Origin: UBA1543 sp964596375
GTDB lineage: Bacteria > Pseudomonadota > Zetaproteobacteria > Mariprofundales > Mariprofundaceae
Direction: 5' to 3'
Assembly: GCA_964596375.1 (NCBI GenBank)
Contig: CAZQTO010000016.1
Coordinates: 1-25,106 of the forward strand
Length of the DNA stretch: 25,106 bases
The notes beneath the pieces were generated by a model. The model had not been told where the DNA came from. It searched no databases and worked only from the letters and a program-made list of their open reading frames with translations. A program made the translations under genes and the position numbers. Of this stretch, positions 8,072 through 15,656 are shown piece after piece. Position 1 is the first letter of the stretch; every line of letters begins with the position of its first letter.

Positions 8072-9423
8072 TGTTTCAACGCCTGAGCGAGAAGCTCGGC
8101 GGTATCGCCGAGCGCCTCAGGGGTGCGGCACGCGTCTCCGAGGCTGATCTGGATGCCACGCTTCGCGAGATGCGGCTGGCCTTGCTGGAGGCCGATGTAG
8201 CACTTCCTGTGGCGCGCCATCTGATGACCGAGGCCAGATCCCGCGCTATGGGTGCGGAGGTGGCCAAGAGCCTCAATCCCGGGCAGGTCATCGTTAAAAT
8301 CCTGCATGACGTGCTGGCCGATGTGCTTGGCGGACAGCGGCGCGAACTGGATATATCACGCATTCCGTCGGTGATTCTGTTATGTGGATTACAGGGTGCG
8401 GGTAAAACCACAACGGCGGGCAAGCTGGCTCGTATGCTGGCCATGCAGGGCCGCAAGGTGGCGCTGACCAGTGTCGATGCGACGCGTCCTGCAGCGCGCG
8501 AGCAGTTGCAGATTCTGGCCGGGCAGGTGGATGTCCCGTATGTGAGCGGAGAGGGTAATACAGCCGCTGCCATGGCGCTCTCTGCCCTGAATCGGGCGCG
8601 CAGCGATGGTCATCATGTGCTGATTCTCGATACTGCCGGCCGGCAGGTGGTGGATGATGGCCTGATGGCCGAAATCCGCGAGGTGGCGGAAAAGATACAG
8701 GCCTCCGAGCGCCTTTTGGTACTGGATTCGATGACCGGCCAGACTGCGCTGACCATTGCCGAGCAGTTCCATGCTGCGGTTGATATGTCCGGCTGCATTC
8801 TGACCAAAACGGATGCTGATGTGCGTGGTGGCGCGGCCCTTTCGGTGGCACATATCACCGGCGTGCCGGTGCGTTTTGTCGGTACGGGTGAAAAGATCGA
8901 GGCCTTCGAAGCCTTTGATCCGCAACGCTTTGCCGGGCGGATCCTCGGGCAGGGTGATGTTGTCGGTCTGGTCGAGAAGGTGCAGGCCCATGTTGATCAG
9001 GAGCAGGCCGAGAAATTGGCCGGCAAGGTCAGAAAGGGCTCCTTTGATCTGATGGATTTTGCCGATCAGCTCGGCCAGATGCAGAAGATGGGCGGCATGA
9101 GCAGTATGCTGAAGATGTTACCGGGCGTGAAAATGCCGCAGGAAGCGCTGGCGCAGATGGATGATAAGCCGGTGAAACGCATGCAGGCCATGGTGTATTC
9201 CATGACCCCGAGGGAGCGTCTTTATCCGAAGCTGATCAACGGCAGTCGCAAGAAACGCATTGCCGCCGGTTCCGGCACCAGCATTCAGGAACTGAATCAG
9301 ATGCTCAAACAGTTTACCCAGATGCAGAAGATGATGAAGAGGATGAAGGGTGATAAGGGCAAACGCATGATGGCGCAGTTGGCCGGCAGGTTCGGTGGTT
9401 TTGGCGGTATGCCTAAGATGTAA
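8071..9423 (+). CDS. ffh: Signal recognition particle GTPase Ffh
   Basis: A 450-residue SRP54-type protein that binds 4.5S RNA and signal sequences and delivers ribosomes to FtsY at the membrane. The N domain covers residues 1-90. The G domain has GLQGAGKTTT (106-115), DTAGR (187-191) and TKTD (245-248). The methionine-rich M domain has the RNA-binding GSGTSIQELNQML segment. The gene starts on the last base of the FKBP stop codon. Two conserved G-domain stretches are unusual: DATRPAA instead of DVYRPAA, and TKTDADVRGG instead of TKLDGDARGG. The core GTP-binding residues are kept, so the protein is expected to be functional. Confidence 0.96.
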   Translation: MFQRLSEKLGGIAERLRGAARVSEADLDATLREMRLALLEADVALPVARHLMTEARSRAMGAEVAKSLNPGQVIVKILHDVLADVLGGQRRELDISRIPSVILLCGLQGAGKTTTAGKLARMLAMQGRKVALTSVDATRPAAREQLQILAGQVDVPYVSGEGNTAAAMALSALNRARSDGHHVLILDTAGRQVVDDGLMAEIREVAEKIQASERLLVLDSMTGQTALTIAEQFHAAVDMSGCILTKTDADVRGGAALSVAHITGVPVRFVGTGEKIEAFEAFDPQRFAGRILGQGDVVGLVEKVQAHVDQEQAEKLAGKVRKGSFDLMDFADQLGQMQKMGGMSSMLKMLPGVKMPQEALAQMDDKPVKRMQAMVYSMTPRERLYPKLINGSRKKRIAAGSGTSIQELNQMLKQFTQMQKMMKRMKGDKGKRMMAQLAGRFGGFGGMPKM

Positions 9424-9478
9424 GGATGCTGGCGTTTGTAACATGCGCCAAGGAAACAAACTGATCAGGGATGGGTTT

Positions 9479-9618
9479 CTTCTTTCTTGATCGGCCAAGA
9501 AAGAAGTAAAGAAGGCCGCCCACGGGTAGCTGTGAATCTCCGTGTCAGATGCTTACGAAACGGGCGCAAACTTTTTGCGCATTTTCCGTTTCACAAGCAC
9601 CCGATCCGGCACAGCTAC
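9479..9618. repeat. Highly structured intergenic element (nested inverted repeats)
   Basis: The 295-base gap between ffh and rpsP contains several perfect inverted repeats. A 10-bp hairpin joins 9479-9488 to 9497-9506 (CTTCTTTCTT with its complement, 8-base loop). A larger nested structure has an outer 9-bp stem (9526-9534 with 9610-9618, GTAGCTGTG). Inside it are a 7-bp stem (9557-9563 with 9586-9592, GAAACGG) and a directly stacked 7-bp stem (9564-9570 with 9574-9580, GCGCAAA). GCTT/AAGC pairing at 9551-9554 and 9595-9598 extends the middle stem. A 75-codon open frame crosses it but has no convincing start signal and is probably spurious. It could be a dispersed REP- or MITE-like repeat or a structured RNA. 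Confidence 0.6.
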
Positions 9619-9658
9619 AAGCGGGGCCCGGAGTCAAATTATGAATGTGATTTTCGGG

Positions 9659-9686
9659 GTGACATTTTATACAGACGCGATATAGT
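9659..9686 (+). promoter_or_regulatory. Candidate promoter of rpsP-rimM-trmD
   Basis: GTGACA (9659-9664) and TATAGT (9681-9686) are separated by 16 bases, close to the sigma-70 consensus. Transcription would start near 9693, leaving a short leader with the GGAGG ribosome binding site at 9704-9708 before rpsP. Confidence 0.5.
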
Positions 9687-9718
9687 GCGCGACCTGATTT
9701 TCCGGAGGTATTGATTTT

Positions 9719-10270
9719 ATGGCAACAATGATTCGCCTGCAGCGCGGCGGCCGCAAGAAGCGTCCGTTTTACTCCATCGTTGTGATGGACAAACGTAATC
9801 GCCGTGATGGTGCATTCATCGAGAAGCTCGGCTACTACGATCCGTGCACGACCCCTGATGTGCTCGAACTCAACCTGGAGCGCGTTAATGCGTGGAAGGC
9901 GGAGGGTGCTGAGATATCCGATCGCGTGACCAGCCTGATTCGTCTGGCTGAGAACCCTGAGCTGGCCGCCAAGGCATCGGCCAAGGCAGAAGCTGCTGCT
10001 TCCGCCAAGAAGGCTGCTGCAGAGGCCAAGATTAAGGCAGAAGCTGAAGCTGCCGCCAAGGCCAAGGCTGAAGCCAAAGCTGCCGAAGAAGCTGCTGCGA
10101 AAGAGGCTGAGGCCGCTGCCGCTGCCGAAGCGGCTGCTGTTGAAGCTGAAGCCGCTCCTGAAGCCGAAGAGGCCGTAGCTGAAGAGGCCGTAGCTGAGGA
10201 AGCCGCTCCTGAAGCTGAAGCCGCTCCCGAGGCTGAAGAGGCCGTAGCTGAGGACAAAAAAGACGTCTGA
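9719..10270 (+). CDS. rpsP: 30S ribosomal protein S16 with long Ala/Glu-rich tail
   Basis: The first 80 or so residues are a standard S16: it opens MIRLQRGGRKKRPFY and continues with RRDGAFIEKLGYYDP and RVNAWKAEGAEISDRV. S16 binds 16S rRNA early in 30S assembly. Most S16 proteins end near residue 80-90. This one continues to 183 residues with a tail made almost only of Ala, Glu and Lys, becoming strongly acidic at the end. The tail DNA is repetitive: a 17-base unit, GAAGAGGCCGTAGCTGA, occurs at 10166, 10181 and 10235. ATG 9719 follows GGAGG by 10 bases. The end of the gene overlaps the inferred start of rimM. Confidence 0.95.
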   Translation: MATMIRLQRGGRKKRPFYSIVVMDKRNRRDGAFIEKLGYYDPCTTPDVLELNLERVNAWKAEGAEISDRVTSLIRLAENPELAAKASAKAEAAASAKKAAAEAKIKAEAEAAAKAKAEAKAAEEAAAKEAEAAAAAEAAAVEAEAAPEAEEAVAEEAVAEEAAPEAEAAPEAEEAVAEDKKDV

Positions 10271-10805
10271 GCACCTGCTTGAGGTCGGTGCGGTTCATAA
10301 GCCGCATGGCCTGAAGGGAGCCCTGACTATCTATTCATATACCCGGCCTGCCATCGGCATCGCCGGGTATTCTTTTTGGTGGCTGGGGAAAACCGCTGCC
10401 AGCGCCACCCGGCACAAGGTGGAGCGCTGCTGGCAGCATGGCAGGCGAATCCTCGCCGAGTTGCAGGATATCTCCGATGTGAATGCTGCACAGCTTCTGG
10501 CCGGCATGAAGGTCTGGATTCCGGCAGACGAAATCGATGTCGATGACGATGAATACCTGTGGCAGGACCTGATCGGTTGCGAGGTTTTTCAGGCCGATGG
10601 CGAGCTTCTGGGTTCGGTGACAGCGCTGGAAGAGTATGGTGCACAGGATATTCTGACCGTGCATACACCGGATCATGCCGCGCAGCCTGGCGAGTGGATG
10701 CTGCCTTTTATCGAAGATGTCATTACCGAGGTGGATATCGAAGCAAGGCGCATCACGGTATCCTTACCCGAGGGGATGGAAGCATGCTTTACGCCCAAAT
10801 TCTGA
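10248..10805 (+). CDS. rimM: 16S rRNA processing protein RimM; non-ATG start inferred
   Basis: RimM binds S19 in the 30S head and helps 16S rRNA maturation. The conserved N-terminal motif GAVHKPHGLKGAL is encoded at 10287-10325, and the C-terminal PRC-barrel has LPFIEDVI followed by VDIEARRITVSLPEG. No ATG, GTG or TTG lies in frame upstream of the motif. The first is GTG 10419, which would delete it, and the frame is closed by TAG at 10245. CTG 10248, preceded six bases away by AAGAGG, gives 185 residues, close to the normal length. CTG 10275 (176 residues) is the alternative. The start is inferred; a sequencing error or an unusual start codon are both possible. It overlaps rpsP by 23 bases and trmD by 22. 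Confidence 0.82.
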   Translation: MRTKKTSEHLLEVGAVHKPHGLKGALTIYSYTRPAIGIAGYSFWWLGKTAASATRHKVERCWQHGRRILAELQDISDVNAAQLLAGMKVWIPADEIDVDDDEYLWQDLIGCEVFQADGELLGSVTALEEYGAQDILTVHTPDHAAQPGEWMLPFIEDVITEVDIEARRITVSLPEGMEACFTPKF

Positions 10806-11452
10806 CCCTTTTCCCTGAATTTTTTTCCACACCGTTGGCCTGTTCGATTCCCAAAAGGGCCATTGAGGCCGGGCTGGCCAGAGTGGATTGCATTCAGATT
10901 CGCGATTTTGCCACTGATAAACACCGCAGCGTTGACGATGCGCCCTATGGTGGCGGGCCGGGCATGCTGATGAAGCCGGAACCGGTGGTAGCGGCAATTC
11001 GTGAGGCCAGAAGTCGCAGGCCTGAAACGCGGGTGGTGATGCTCACCCCGTCCGGTATGCCATTCACCCAGGAAAAGGCCATGGACTATGCGGCCCAATC
11101 CGATATAACCCTGCTCTGTGGTCGTTACGAGGGCTTCGATGAGCGTGTCGCGGATTATGTCGATGAACAACTGTCGCTGGGTGATTATGTACTCTCCGGT
11201 GGTGAGCCGGCGGCACTGTGCGTGCTGGATGCGGTCATTCGCTTACTGCCCGGTGTGCTTGGCTCGGCTGAGTCTGCGGTGCTTGATTCGTTCAGCGAGG
11301 AAGGGATCCTCGATTGGCCGCACTACACGCGTCCCGAGGTCTTTGAGGGTAAGCGCGTACCTGATGTGTTGATGTCCGGCAATCATGCCGAAATCGAGAA
11401 ATGGCGGCAGGAACAATCCCGCCTGCGCTCGCATAAAAGGCGCTCATCCTGA
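10784..11452 (+). CDS. trmD: tRNA (guanine-37-N1)-methyltransferase
   Basis: A 222-residue SPOUT methyltransferase that makes m1G37 in tRNAs to prevent frameshifting. The protein begins with the family signature of LFPEFF at residues 10-14 and has YGGGPGMLMKPEP. The trefoil-knot AdoMet site is GRYEGFDERV (113-122) and LGDYVLSGGEPA (132-143), and ILDWPHYTRP carries the catalytic aspartate. It is shorter than the 240-255 residues typical of the family and stops just after EIEKWRQEQS, so the last C-terminal helix is reduced. The frame is open upstream to 10559, but ATG 10784 with GAGGGG eight bases before it is the correct start, overlapping rimM by 22 bases. Confidence 0.96.
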   Translation: MLYAQILTLFPEFFSTPLACSIPKRAIEAGLARVDCIQIRDFATDKHRSVDDAPYGGGPGMLMKPEPVVAAIREARSRRPETRVVMLTPSGMPFTQEKAMDYAAQSDITLLCGRYEGFDERVADYVDEQLSLGDYVLSGGEPAALCVLDAVIRLLPGVLGSAESAVLDSFSEEGILDWPHYTRPEVFEGKRVPDVLMSGNHAEIEKWRQEQSRLRSHKRRSS

Positions 11453-11482
11453 GCGGCCGTGTGCTACCATATCATGGATAAA

Positions 11483-11506
11483 AAACGGGGCCTGACGGCC
11501 CCGTTT
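11483..11506. terminator. Bidirectional rho-independent terminator
   Basis: A perfect 10-bp stem, AAACGGGGCC (11483-11492) with its complement at 11497-11506, encloses a TGAC loop. On the plus strand it is followed by a T-rich stretch interrupted by GC. On the minus strand it is followed by a run of five T. It would end trmD transcription and also that of the convergent small gene at 11556-11738. Confidence 0.8.
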
Positions 11507-11555
11507 GCGTTTGTAGCTATATACTGACTTCGCCGTACCGGCATGGTCATGTTCC

Positions 11556-11738
11556 TTACCAGTTATTCACATCATCAGAGCTGTCATAGTCATCGACATG
11601 GCTGATCCAGTCATCGGTAAAATCATCATCGCTGTCCAGATCGCGTTGCAAATCAAGGGTTTCTGCTGCGCCGGAATCTTCGTCTTCCTTATCCAATTCG
11701 TTGTCGGCATAAACTTCCTGTTTTTGAGGCCTTCCCAT
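11556..11738 (-). CDS. Small acidic hypothetical protein (60 residues)
   Basis: I do not recognise the family. ATG 11738 has a strong GGAG eight bases upstream. The frame stays open further upstream to 11825, but that extension has no ribosome binding site. The protein starts with a basic MGRPQKQE and then becomes very acidic, with runs such as DSDDDF, and ends in DDWISHVDDYDSSDDVNNW. No signal peptide or membrane segment is seen. It is monocistronic, divergent from the LysR gene, and shares the bidirectional terminator with trmD. Its Asp/Trp-rich C-terminus resembles that of the other small protein at 17185-17343 in style. Function unknown. Confidence 0.7.
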   Translation of the reverse strand: MGRPQKQEVYADNELDKEDEDSGAAETLDLQRDLDSDDDFTDDWISHVDDYDSSDDVNNW

Positions 11739-11851
11739 AAAACGCTCCTTCAACAAGTCGTGTTTGTGTTGCTTACTACGGCAATGTGTGGACAGTGGGG
11801 TGGGGAGTAAAGCAAAATAATTCATTCAGCCTGTTCGAATATGGAGAACAC

Positions 11852-12703
11852 ATGAATATTGATATCCTGCGCACCTTTCTGGCGGTTGCCGAACATGAAA
11901 GCCTGCGGCGTGCGGCTGATTACCTGCATCTCACGCCTTCGGCGGTTTCAGCCAGAATCAGGCAGCTTGAAAGATCACTGAACAGCCGGCTGTTCGAACG
12001 CAGCAAATCAGGTGTTCAGCTGACTCCGGCAGGGATTAAGCTGGCCGCCCGCTCGCGCAACCTGATCCGCGAGTGGCAGGATATCCGGCAGGATGTTGGG
12101 CAGGGCAACAGTGATTCGGTTCTTGTTCGCCTCGGTGCCCCGGGGGCTTTGTGGCAGGCGCGCTTGCTGGCCGCGACATCGGATTTCTGCCGCAGCAGGC
12201 CGAATATGCATTTTGTCCTCAAGACCGGTGGACGACGTGAGTTGGCGACCATGCTGATCGGGGATGAGCTGGATTGTGTGGTTCTGCCCGAGCAGTTGGT
12301 GTATCCCGGCTTCGCAAGTCGCAGGGTCGCTAACCTGCAACTGATTCCCGTTGCCACGCCCGATATCCCGCTTGATGAGTCCGTGCGCTTCTCCGGTTTT
12401 GTCGAGGTGGATTGGGGAGATTGTTTTCGTGACCGTCTTGAAGAGGCCGGGGTGCTGTTGCCTGTGGCGGCAGTGCAGATCAATGTGGCATGGCTGGGGC
12501 TGGACTGGCTGCTGCGCACCGGCGGTACGGCATGGTTGCCGCAGCATCTGGTGCGTGCGCATATCGAAGCCGGACGCCTTGTCCGTATTCCGGGCCCGGA
12601 GACGGTCAAGCTGGATGTCTATGCGGCATACAATCAGGAACATCTCGGAGCGGAGGCGATGGTGCGTGTGCTGCGCGAGTCTCTGGCCGGAGTGGAAGAA
12701 TAG
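11852..12703 (+). CDS. LysR-family transcriptional regulator (HdfR-like)
   Basis: A 283-residue LysR regulator. The N-terminal winged helix-turn-helix is at residues 2-60, with RAADYLHLTPSAVSARI as the recognition region, followed by the usual LFER and LTPAG. The effector domain contains the VDWGDCF and LDWLLRTGGTAWLP segments, which resemble the HdfR group. The inducer and targets are unknown. ATG 11852 follows GGAG by 5 bases and gives the standard LysR N-terminus. The open frame extends 22 codons upstream, but that stretch lacks family similarity. It is divergent from the small acidic gene and lies 85 bases upstream of speA in the same direction, so speA is a possible target by position only. 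Confidence 0.85.
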   Translation: MNIDILRTFLAVAEHESLRRAADYLHLTPSAVSARIRQLERSLNSRLFERSKSGVQLTPAGIKLAARSRNLIREWQDIRQDVGQGNSDSVLVRLGAPGALWQARLLAATSDFCRSRPNMHFVLKTGGRRELATMLIGDELDCVVLPEQLVYPGFASRRVANLQLIPVATPDIPLDESVRFSGFVEVDWGDCFRDRLEEAGVLLPVAAVQINVAWLGLDWLLRTGGTAWLPQHLVRAHIEAGRLVRIPGPETVKLDVYAAYNQEHLGAEAMVRVLRESLAGVEE

Positions 12704-12788
12704 GTAACATTGCGGTGCGGGTCCGTCGGTTGCATTATGCGCGGCCTGATGTCTGTATGGCATGGGAAAATCGTTGGCAGGAGACATG

Positions 12789-14708
12789 ATGGCTGAAGCA
12801 GGGTGGAAGGTTGAAGATGCCGCAGAACTTTATCAGGTGGAGGGTTGGGGCAATGGTTTTTTCGGCGTCAACGAAGAAGGCCATATGGTGGCCATTCCCG
12901 ATGGTAAACACCCTGTCGATCTGAAAAAGCTCTACGATGAGCTGACCGGGCGCGATCTGTATGCGCCGCTGCTGCTGCGTTTCTCCGACATCCTCAAGGA
13001 GCGCATGGCCCAGATCCATGCGCGCTTCATGATCGCACGTGAAGAATCGGAATATCAGGGCCAGTACTTCGGTGTGTATCCCATCAAGGTGAATCAGCAG
13101 CGGCAGGTGGTCGAGGAGATTGTCGAATTCGGCAGCGGATTCAGCTGGGGGCTGGAGGCCGGTTCCAAGCCGGAACTGCATGCCACATTGGCCATGCTGG
13201 AGGATGTCGAAGGGCTGATTGTCTGCAACGGCTACAAGGACCGTGAATTCATCGAGTTGGCCATGATCGGCCGCAAGATGGGCAAGCGCGTGTTCATCGT
13301 GGTCGAAAAGCCCAATGAGCTGGATCTGATTCTGGAAGCGGCCAAGCGATTCAAGGTTGAACCACTGATCGGGCTGCGTTGCCGCCTGGCCGCGACCAGC
13401 AAGGGCCTGTGGGAAGATTCCGGTGGCGATAACTCTAAGTTCGGTTTGTCTGCTGCCGATCTGGTGGATGTGATCGACAAGCTGAAAAGCGTGAATATGC
13501 TCGATTGCCTGCGTCTGTTGCACTTTCATATCGGATCGCAGGTACCGCAGATTCGCCGTATCAAGCTGGCCATGCAGGAGGCGGCGCGTTTCTATGTGGA
13601 GATGCGCAAGCTAGGTGCGCCGATTGAGTTCATGGATGTGGGCGGTGGTCTCGGGGTCAACTACGACGGCTCCATTTCGGCAAATATTTCATCGGTGGAC
13701 TATTCGCTGCAGGAGTATGCCAACGATATCGTCTGGACGATGAAGAGCGTCTGCGATGACGAAGCCATGCCGCATCCGAATATTATTTCCGAATCCGGTC
13801 GCGCGCTGGTGGCGCATCATGCCGTGCTGCTTATCGATGTACTGGGCGTGGCACAGCGCAGCAACGGCACAGCGTTCGCCGAGCCCGGCAAGGATGCGCC
13901 GATGCAGTTGCGCCAGTTGTGGGACACCCTGCACGACCTGCATGAGATCAATCCGCGCGAAGCACTGCACGATGTGGTGTCCTTGCGCGATGATGTGAAT
14001 AAGCTTTTCACTTTAGGGCATTGCTCGCTGTCTGACCGGGCGGAAGCCGATGGGCTGTACTGGCATCTGCTCGGGCTGTTGATTGATCAACTGGATGAGG
14101 ATGAGGTGAATCAGCTGATTCCCGGCATCCGCACGCAGATGGCGGATCGCTATTTCTGTAATTTCTCGCTGTTTCAGTCCTTGCCCGATTCCTGGGCGAT
14201 CAAGCAGGTGTTTCCGGTTGTGCCGATTCATCGCCTGAACGAGGAGCCGACCCGACAAGCTGTTCTGGTCGATATCACCTGCGATTCGGATGGCAAGATT
14301 CAGCAGTTTCCGTTGGATGCAGGGGTGATGAGCACCCTGCCATTACATCCGGTCAAGCCGGGGGAGGACTATGTGATTGGCATCTTTCTGACCGGTGCCT
14401 ATCAGGAAATTCTCGGCGACCTGCACAATCTGTTCGGTGATACGCATGCGGTGCATGTGCGCATGGATGGCGATCATTACGAGCTGGAACAGGTGGTGGA
14501 GGGCGAGTCGGTGGCCGAGGTGCTCGATTATGTGCAGTTCCATGAAACCGTGCTGCTCGACCGCATGCGCCGCCAACTGGCTCAGGCTAGAGGCGACGGG
14601 CGCATCACGGCCAAGGAATCCACGGCCTTTCTCAATTATTACCGCGAGGGCCTGAAGGGCTATACCTATCTGGAGGAAAATGCCCCGATGAGTTCGATCA
14701 AGCCCTGA
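12789..14708 (+). CDS. speA: Biosynthetic arginine decarboxylase
   Basis: A 639-residue PLP enzyme (alanine-racemase-like fold) that decarboxylates arginine to agmatine, the first step of the agmatine route to putrescine. The PLP lysine is at about residue 100 in GVYPIKVNQQ. Other landmarks are LGLEAGSKPE-type GLEAGSKPE, LHFHIGSQ, the phosphate-binding DVGGGLGVNYDG, SESGRALVAHHA, and the C-terminal EGLKGYTYLEE. Length and motif order match SpeA. Three ATGs are possible (12762, 12786, 12789). AGGAG at 12779-12783 favours 12789 with five bases of spacing. It ends at a hairpin shared with the convergent rlmJ. Confidence 0.96.
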   Translation: MAEAGWKVEDAAELYQVEGWGNGFFGVNEEGHMVAIPDGKHPVDLKKLYDELTGRDLYAPLLLRFSDILKERMAQIHARFMIAREESEYQGQYFGVYPIKVNQQRQVVEEIVEFGSGFSWGLEAGSKPELHATLAMLEDVEGLIVCNGYKDREFIELAMIGRKMGKRVFIVVEKPNELDLILEAAKRFKVEPLIGLRCRLAATSKGLWEDSGGDNSKFGLSAADLVDVIDKLKSVNMLDCLRLLHFHIGSQVPQIRRIKLAMQEAARFYVEMRKLGAPIEFMDVGGGLGVNYDGSISANISSVDYSLQEYANDIVWTMKSVCDDEAMPHPNIISESGRALVAHHAVLLIDVLGVAQRSNGTAFAEPGKDAPMQLRQLWDTLHDLHEINPREALHDVVSLRDDVNKLFTLGHCSLSDRAEADGLYWHLLGLLIDQLDEDEVNQLIPGIRTQMADRYFCNFSLFQSLPDSWAIKQVFPVVPIHRLNEEPTRQAVLVDITCDSDGKIQQFPLDAGVMSTLPLHPVKPGEDYVIGIFLTGAYQEILGDLHNLFGDTHAVHVRMDGDHYELEQVVEGESVAEVLDYVQFHETVLLDRMRRQLAQARGDGRITAKESTAFLNYYREGLKGYTYLEENAPMSSIKP

Positions 14709-14744
14709 GCCCGATCTTGAGCCGGGCCTTACAAGAGCCGGGCT
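14708..14744. terminator. Hairpin between convergent speA and rlmJ
   Basis: AGCCCG (14708-14713) pairs with CGGGCT (14739-14744), and TCTTG (14715-14719) pairs with CAAGA (14732-14736), around a 12-base loop. It overlaps the last base of the speA stop codon and lies just before the rlmJ stop. There is no clear T-run, so it is only a possible bidirectional terminator. Confidence 0.45.
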
Positions 14745-14747
14745 AAG

Positions 14748-15605
14748 CTATTCCGGAACCAGCCAGTCGCAGCTGCAAAGTCCTGTGCCCGGGCAGAGGG
14801 TGTTCTTCAGCCAGTCCAGCGATTGGCGAATCGATGCTGTGGCATGCCATGGCGGGTTGACGATGAGTATGCCCGAGCCCTGCATCTGCATGGGGTTCCC
14901 AGCTTCTCCGAAGGCGCCATTGCCTTGAAGTTCAGCGCGCAGAATCTTGCGTATACCCGATTTCTGCAAGGTGCGGAAAAGCTCCTTTTCACGCCCTGCG
15001 GGCAATAGCGGATACCAGATGACATAGACCCCGGCGCGAAAGTGCGGATAAGCGGCAGCCACTGCGCTGCCGATGTGACGGTATTCATCCTTTTCCTCAA
15101 AAGACGGATCAAGAAATATCAGGCCGCGCTTTTCTTTCGGCGGCAGCAGGGCACCCAGGGCTTCATAGGCATCGCGCTTGTGCAGGGCGAGGCTTCTGCT
15201 GCTGTTGAATGCCATGCGCAGGGCATCGAACTCCTGCGGATGCATTTCGCAGGCGGCCAGCCGGTCCTGTTCGCGCAGCCATTGATGCAGCAGGGCGGTG
15301 GAGCCGGGGTAGGTGGTGCATCTGTCGTCGTTATTCATGGAGCGAACGGCCTGCAGCCAACGGGCCACACCCTCGGGCATGGGTTCATGCCTGTGCGGCC
15401 AGATTCTTGCGATACCGCTGTCAAATTCCCGGTTTTTCAGTGCCTCGGTCGAATCGAGATCGTAGCTCCCCCGACTGGCAAAGGCATCGAGTGCAAACAG
15501 CGGCGCATCCTTTTGCTGCATGGCGGCAAGCACCTCGCCGAGGACCACGTGTTTGAGCACATCGGCGTGATTGCCTGCGTGGTAGCTGTGCTGATAACTC
15601 AGCAT
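14748..15605 (-). CDS. rlmJ: 23S rRNA (adenine-2030-N6)-methyltransferase
   Basis: A 285-residue RlmJ/YhiR protein, which methylates A2030 of 23S rRNA using AdoMet. The diagnostic N-terminus MLSYQHSYHAGNHADVLKH is present. The catalytic motif is DPSFE instead of the more common DPPYE, in the context IFLDPSFEEKDEY. The adenine-methylase fold is otherwise intact. The length is normal. No good ribosome binding site precedes ATG 15605. The gene lies 51 bases downstream of gltA on the same strand, so the two are probably co-transcribed. Confidence 0.93.
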   Translation of the reverse strand: MLSYQHSYHAGNHADVLKHVVLGEVLAAMQQKDAPLFALDAFASRGSYDLDSTEALKNREFDSGIARIWPHRHEPMPEGVARWLQAVRSMNNDDRCTTYPGSTALLHQWLREQDRLAACEMHPQEFDALRMAFNSSRSLALHKRDAYEALGALLPPKEKRGLIFLDPSFEEKDEYRHIGSAVAAAYPHFRAGVYVIWYPLLPAGREKELFRTLQKSGIRKILRAELQGNGAFGEAGNPMQMQGSGILIVNPPWHATASIRQSLDWLKNTLCPGTGLCSCDWLVPE

Positions 15606-15656
15606 GAATAAGGCAACTGTATCGTTTCCCGAATCAGAGGCTCAACCGCGTTCGGG

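Noticed and set aside
9487..9714. 75-codon ORF in the ffh-rpsP gap
   Set aside because: It runs through the nested inverted repeats and the rpsP promoter region and has no ribosome binding site; the structure explains the region better than a gene.
10419..10805. rimM starting at GTG 10419
   Set aside because: This would remove the conserved VHKPHGLKG motif, which is encoded in the same frame just upstream.
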